The notes beneath the pieces were generated by a model. That model had not been told where the DNA came from, did no database searches, and was given only the letters and a program-made list of their open reading frames with translations. The position numbers were made by a program, and so were the translations under genes. A stretch of 5,460 nucleotides of DNA from Planctomycetota bacterium (GTDB taxonomy: Bacteria > Planctomycetota > PUPC01 > JABMSA01 > JAUWKK01), in contig JAUWKK010000211.1 of the NCBI GenBank assembly GCA_030614245.1, forward strand, positions 1 to 5,460, given 5' to 3'. Shown here piece by piece: positions 4,969 through 5,460 of the stretch; position 1 is the stretch's first letter; each line of letters begins with the position of its first letter.

Positions 4969-5460
4969 ATGAAGCAGTCGAGCAGGCGCACAACGCCGAT
5001 GATGCGGCAATATCTCCAGATGAAGCAGCAGCACCAGAACGCCATCCTGCTGTTTCGCATGGGGGATTTCTACGAGATGTTCCACGAGGACGCCAAGACC
5101 GCCTCGCGGGTTCTCGGCCTGACGCTCACGTCGCGCGACAAGGGCTCCAATCCGATCCCGATGGCCGGCGTGCCGCATCATGCCGTTGACGGCTACATCC
5201 GCCGCCTCATCGCCGCCGGGCACAAGGTGGCAGTCTGCGATCAGATCCAGGACCCGCGCGATGCGAAGGGGCTCGTCGAACGGGACATCACGCGCGTCAT
5301 CACTCCCGGCACTCTCACCGACGAGTCGCTGCTCCAGGCCGACCAGAGCAACTACCTCGCCGCTGTCTTTCCCGATGGCAAGGTCGCGGGAATAGCGTGG
5401 GTGGAGCTTTCCACCGGCGAGTTCTTCGTGGAAGATGTCGCCCCTGGTCGAGTGGTCGCC
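4969..5460 (+). CDS. mutS: DNA mismatch repair protein MutS, N-terminal part (runs off right edge)
   Basis: MutS finds mismatched or looped DNA after replication and, with MutL, starts repair; it acts as a cytoplasmic dimer. The 164 visible residues cover the mismatch-recognition domain. TPMMRQYLQMK (9-19) is the conserved opening. FRMGDFYEMF (29-38) carries the Phe-x-Glu pair (F34 and E36) that stacks on the mismatch, two residues earlier than F36 and E38 of E. coli MutS. LGLTLTSRD (49-57), IPMAGVPHHAVDGYI (63-77) and VITPGTLTDE (110-119) are further family signatures. The connector domain begins near residue 125, and the ATPase lies beyond the window. The start at 4969 fits the family's N-terminal length; no Shine-Dalgarno is seen, and an upstream in-frame TTG (4933) falls inside the predicted -35 element. 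The divergent secreted-protein gene shares the upstream region. Confidence 0.97.
   Translation, partial: MKQSSRRTTPMMRQYLQMKQQHQNAILLFRMGDFYEMFHEDAKTASRVLGLTLTSRDKGSNPIPMAGVPHHAVDGYIRRLIAAGHKVAVCDQIQDPRDAKGLVERDITRVITPGTLTDESLLQADQSNYLAAVFPDGKVAGIAWVELSTGEFFVEDVAPGRVVA

Overview
The window looks like a piece of a high-GC environmental bacterial genome, most likely Planctomycetota or a PVC-group relative. The evidence is indirect: a Gfo/Idh/MocA oxidoreductase with the remains of an exported-protein leader, an unassigned enolase-superfamily (mandelate racemase-type) enzyme, a small zinc-ribbon protein, and intergenic repeats of the 'CAGATGAACGCAGATAAAC' type, which from general familiarity recur in many planctomycete and other environmental genomes. 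No rRNA, tRNA, CRISPR array or transposase is visible.

Layout. Positions 1-569 (minus) hold the N-terminal part of a three-helix membrane protein that runs off the left edge; it starts at TTG behind a strong Shine-Dalgarno and has its own promoter. Positions 686-1966 (minus) hold a Gfo/Idh/MocA-family oxidoreductase with an intact body. Its first 12 to 13 codons lie inside a tandem repeat array (1929-2171) that seems to have replaced the front half of its export signal. The array has nested order: degenerate 10-bp units come in threes, and the triplets sit in a 72-bp tandem unit. Across about 200 bp of non-coding DNA a plus-strand unit begins: a probable sigma70 promoter (2297-2324), a 123-residue protein with a C-terminal four-cysteine zinc ribbon (2384-2755), then, 15 bp later, a full-length enolase-superfamily enzyme with all expected catalytic residues (2771-3922).

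Positions 3923-4142 separate convergent genes. They hold two overlapping hairpins after the enolase-family gene and a textbook Rho-independent terminator for the minus-strand gene coming from the right. That gene (4143-4676, minus) encodes a small secreted protein made of two related beta-rich repeats; its 5' and 3' untranslated regions are both rich in hairpins. Between 4677 and 4968 is a divergent promoter region. From 4969 to the right edge runs the start of mutS (mismatch repair). Its -10 element lies 7 bp before the ATG and no Shine-Dalgarno is visible, so the mRNA is probably leaderless.

How the genes work together. The oxidoreductase and the enolase-superfamily enzyme are of the kinds used to process sugars and sugar acids and may belong to one catabolic capability, but they diverge and are separated by the repeat array, so this is only a suggestion. 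MutS and the secreted repeat protein share an upstream region but no evident function. The most unusual thing here is the repeat array forming the 5' end of an otherwise intact gene.
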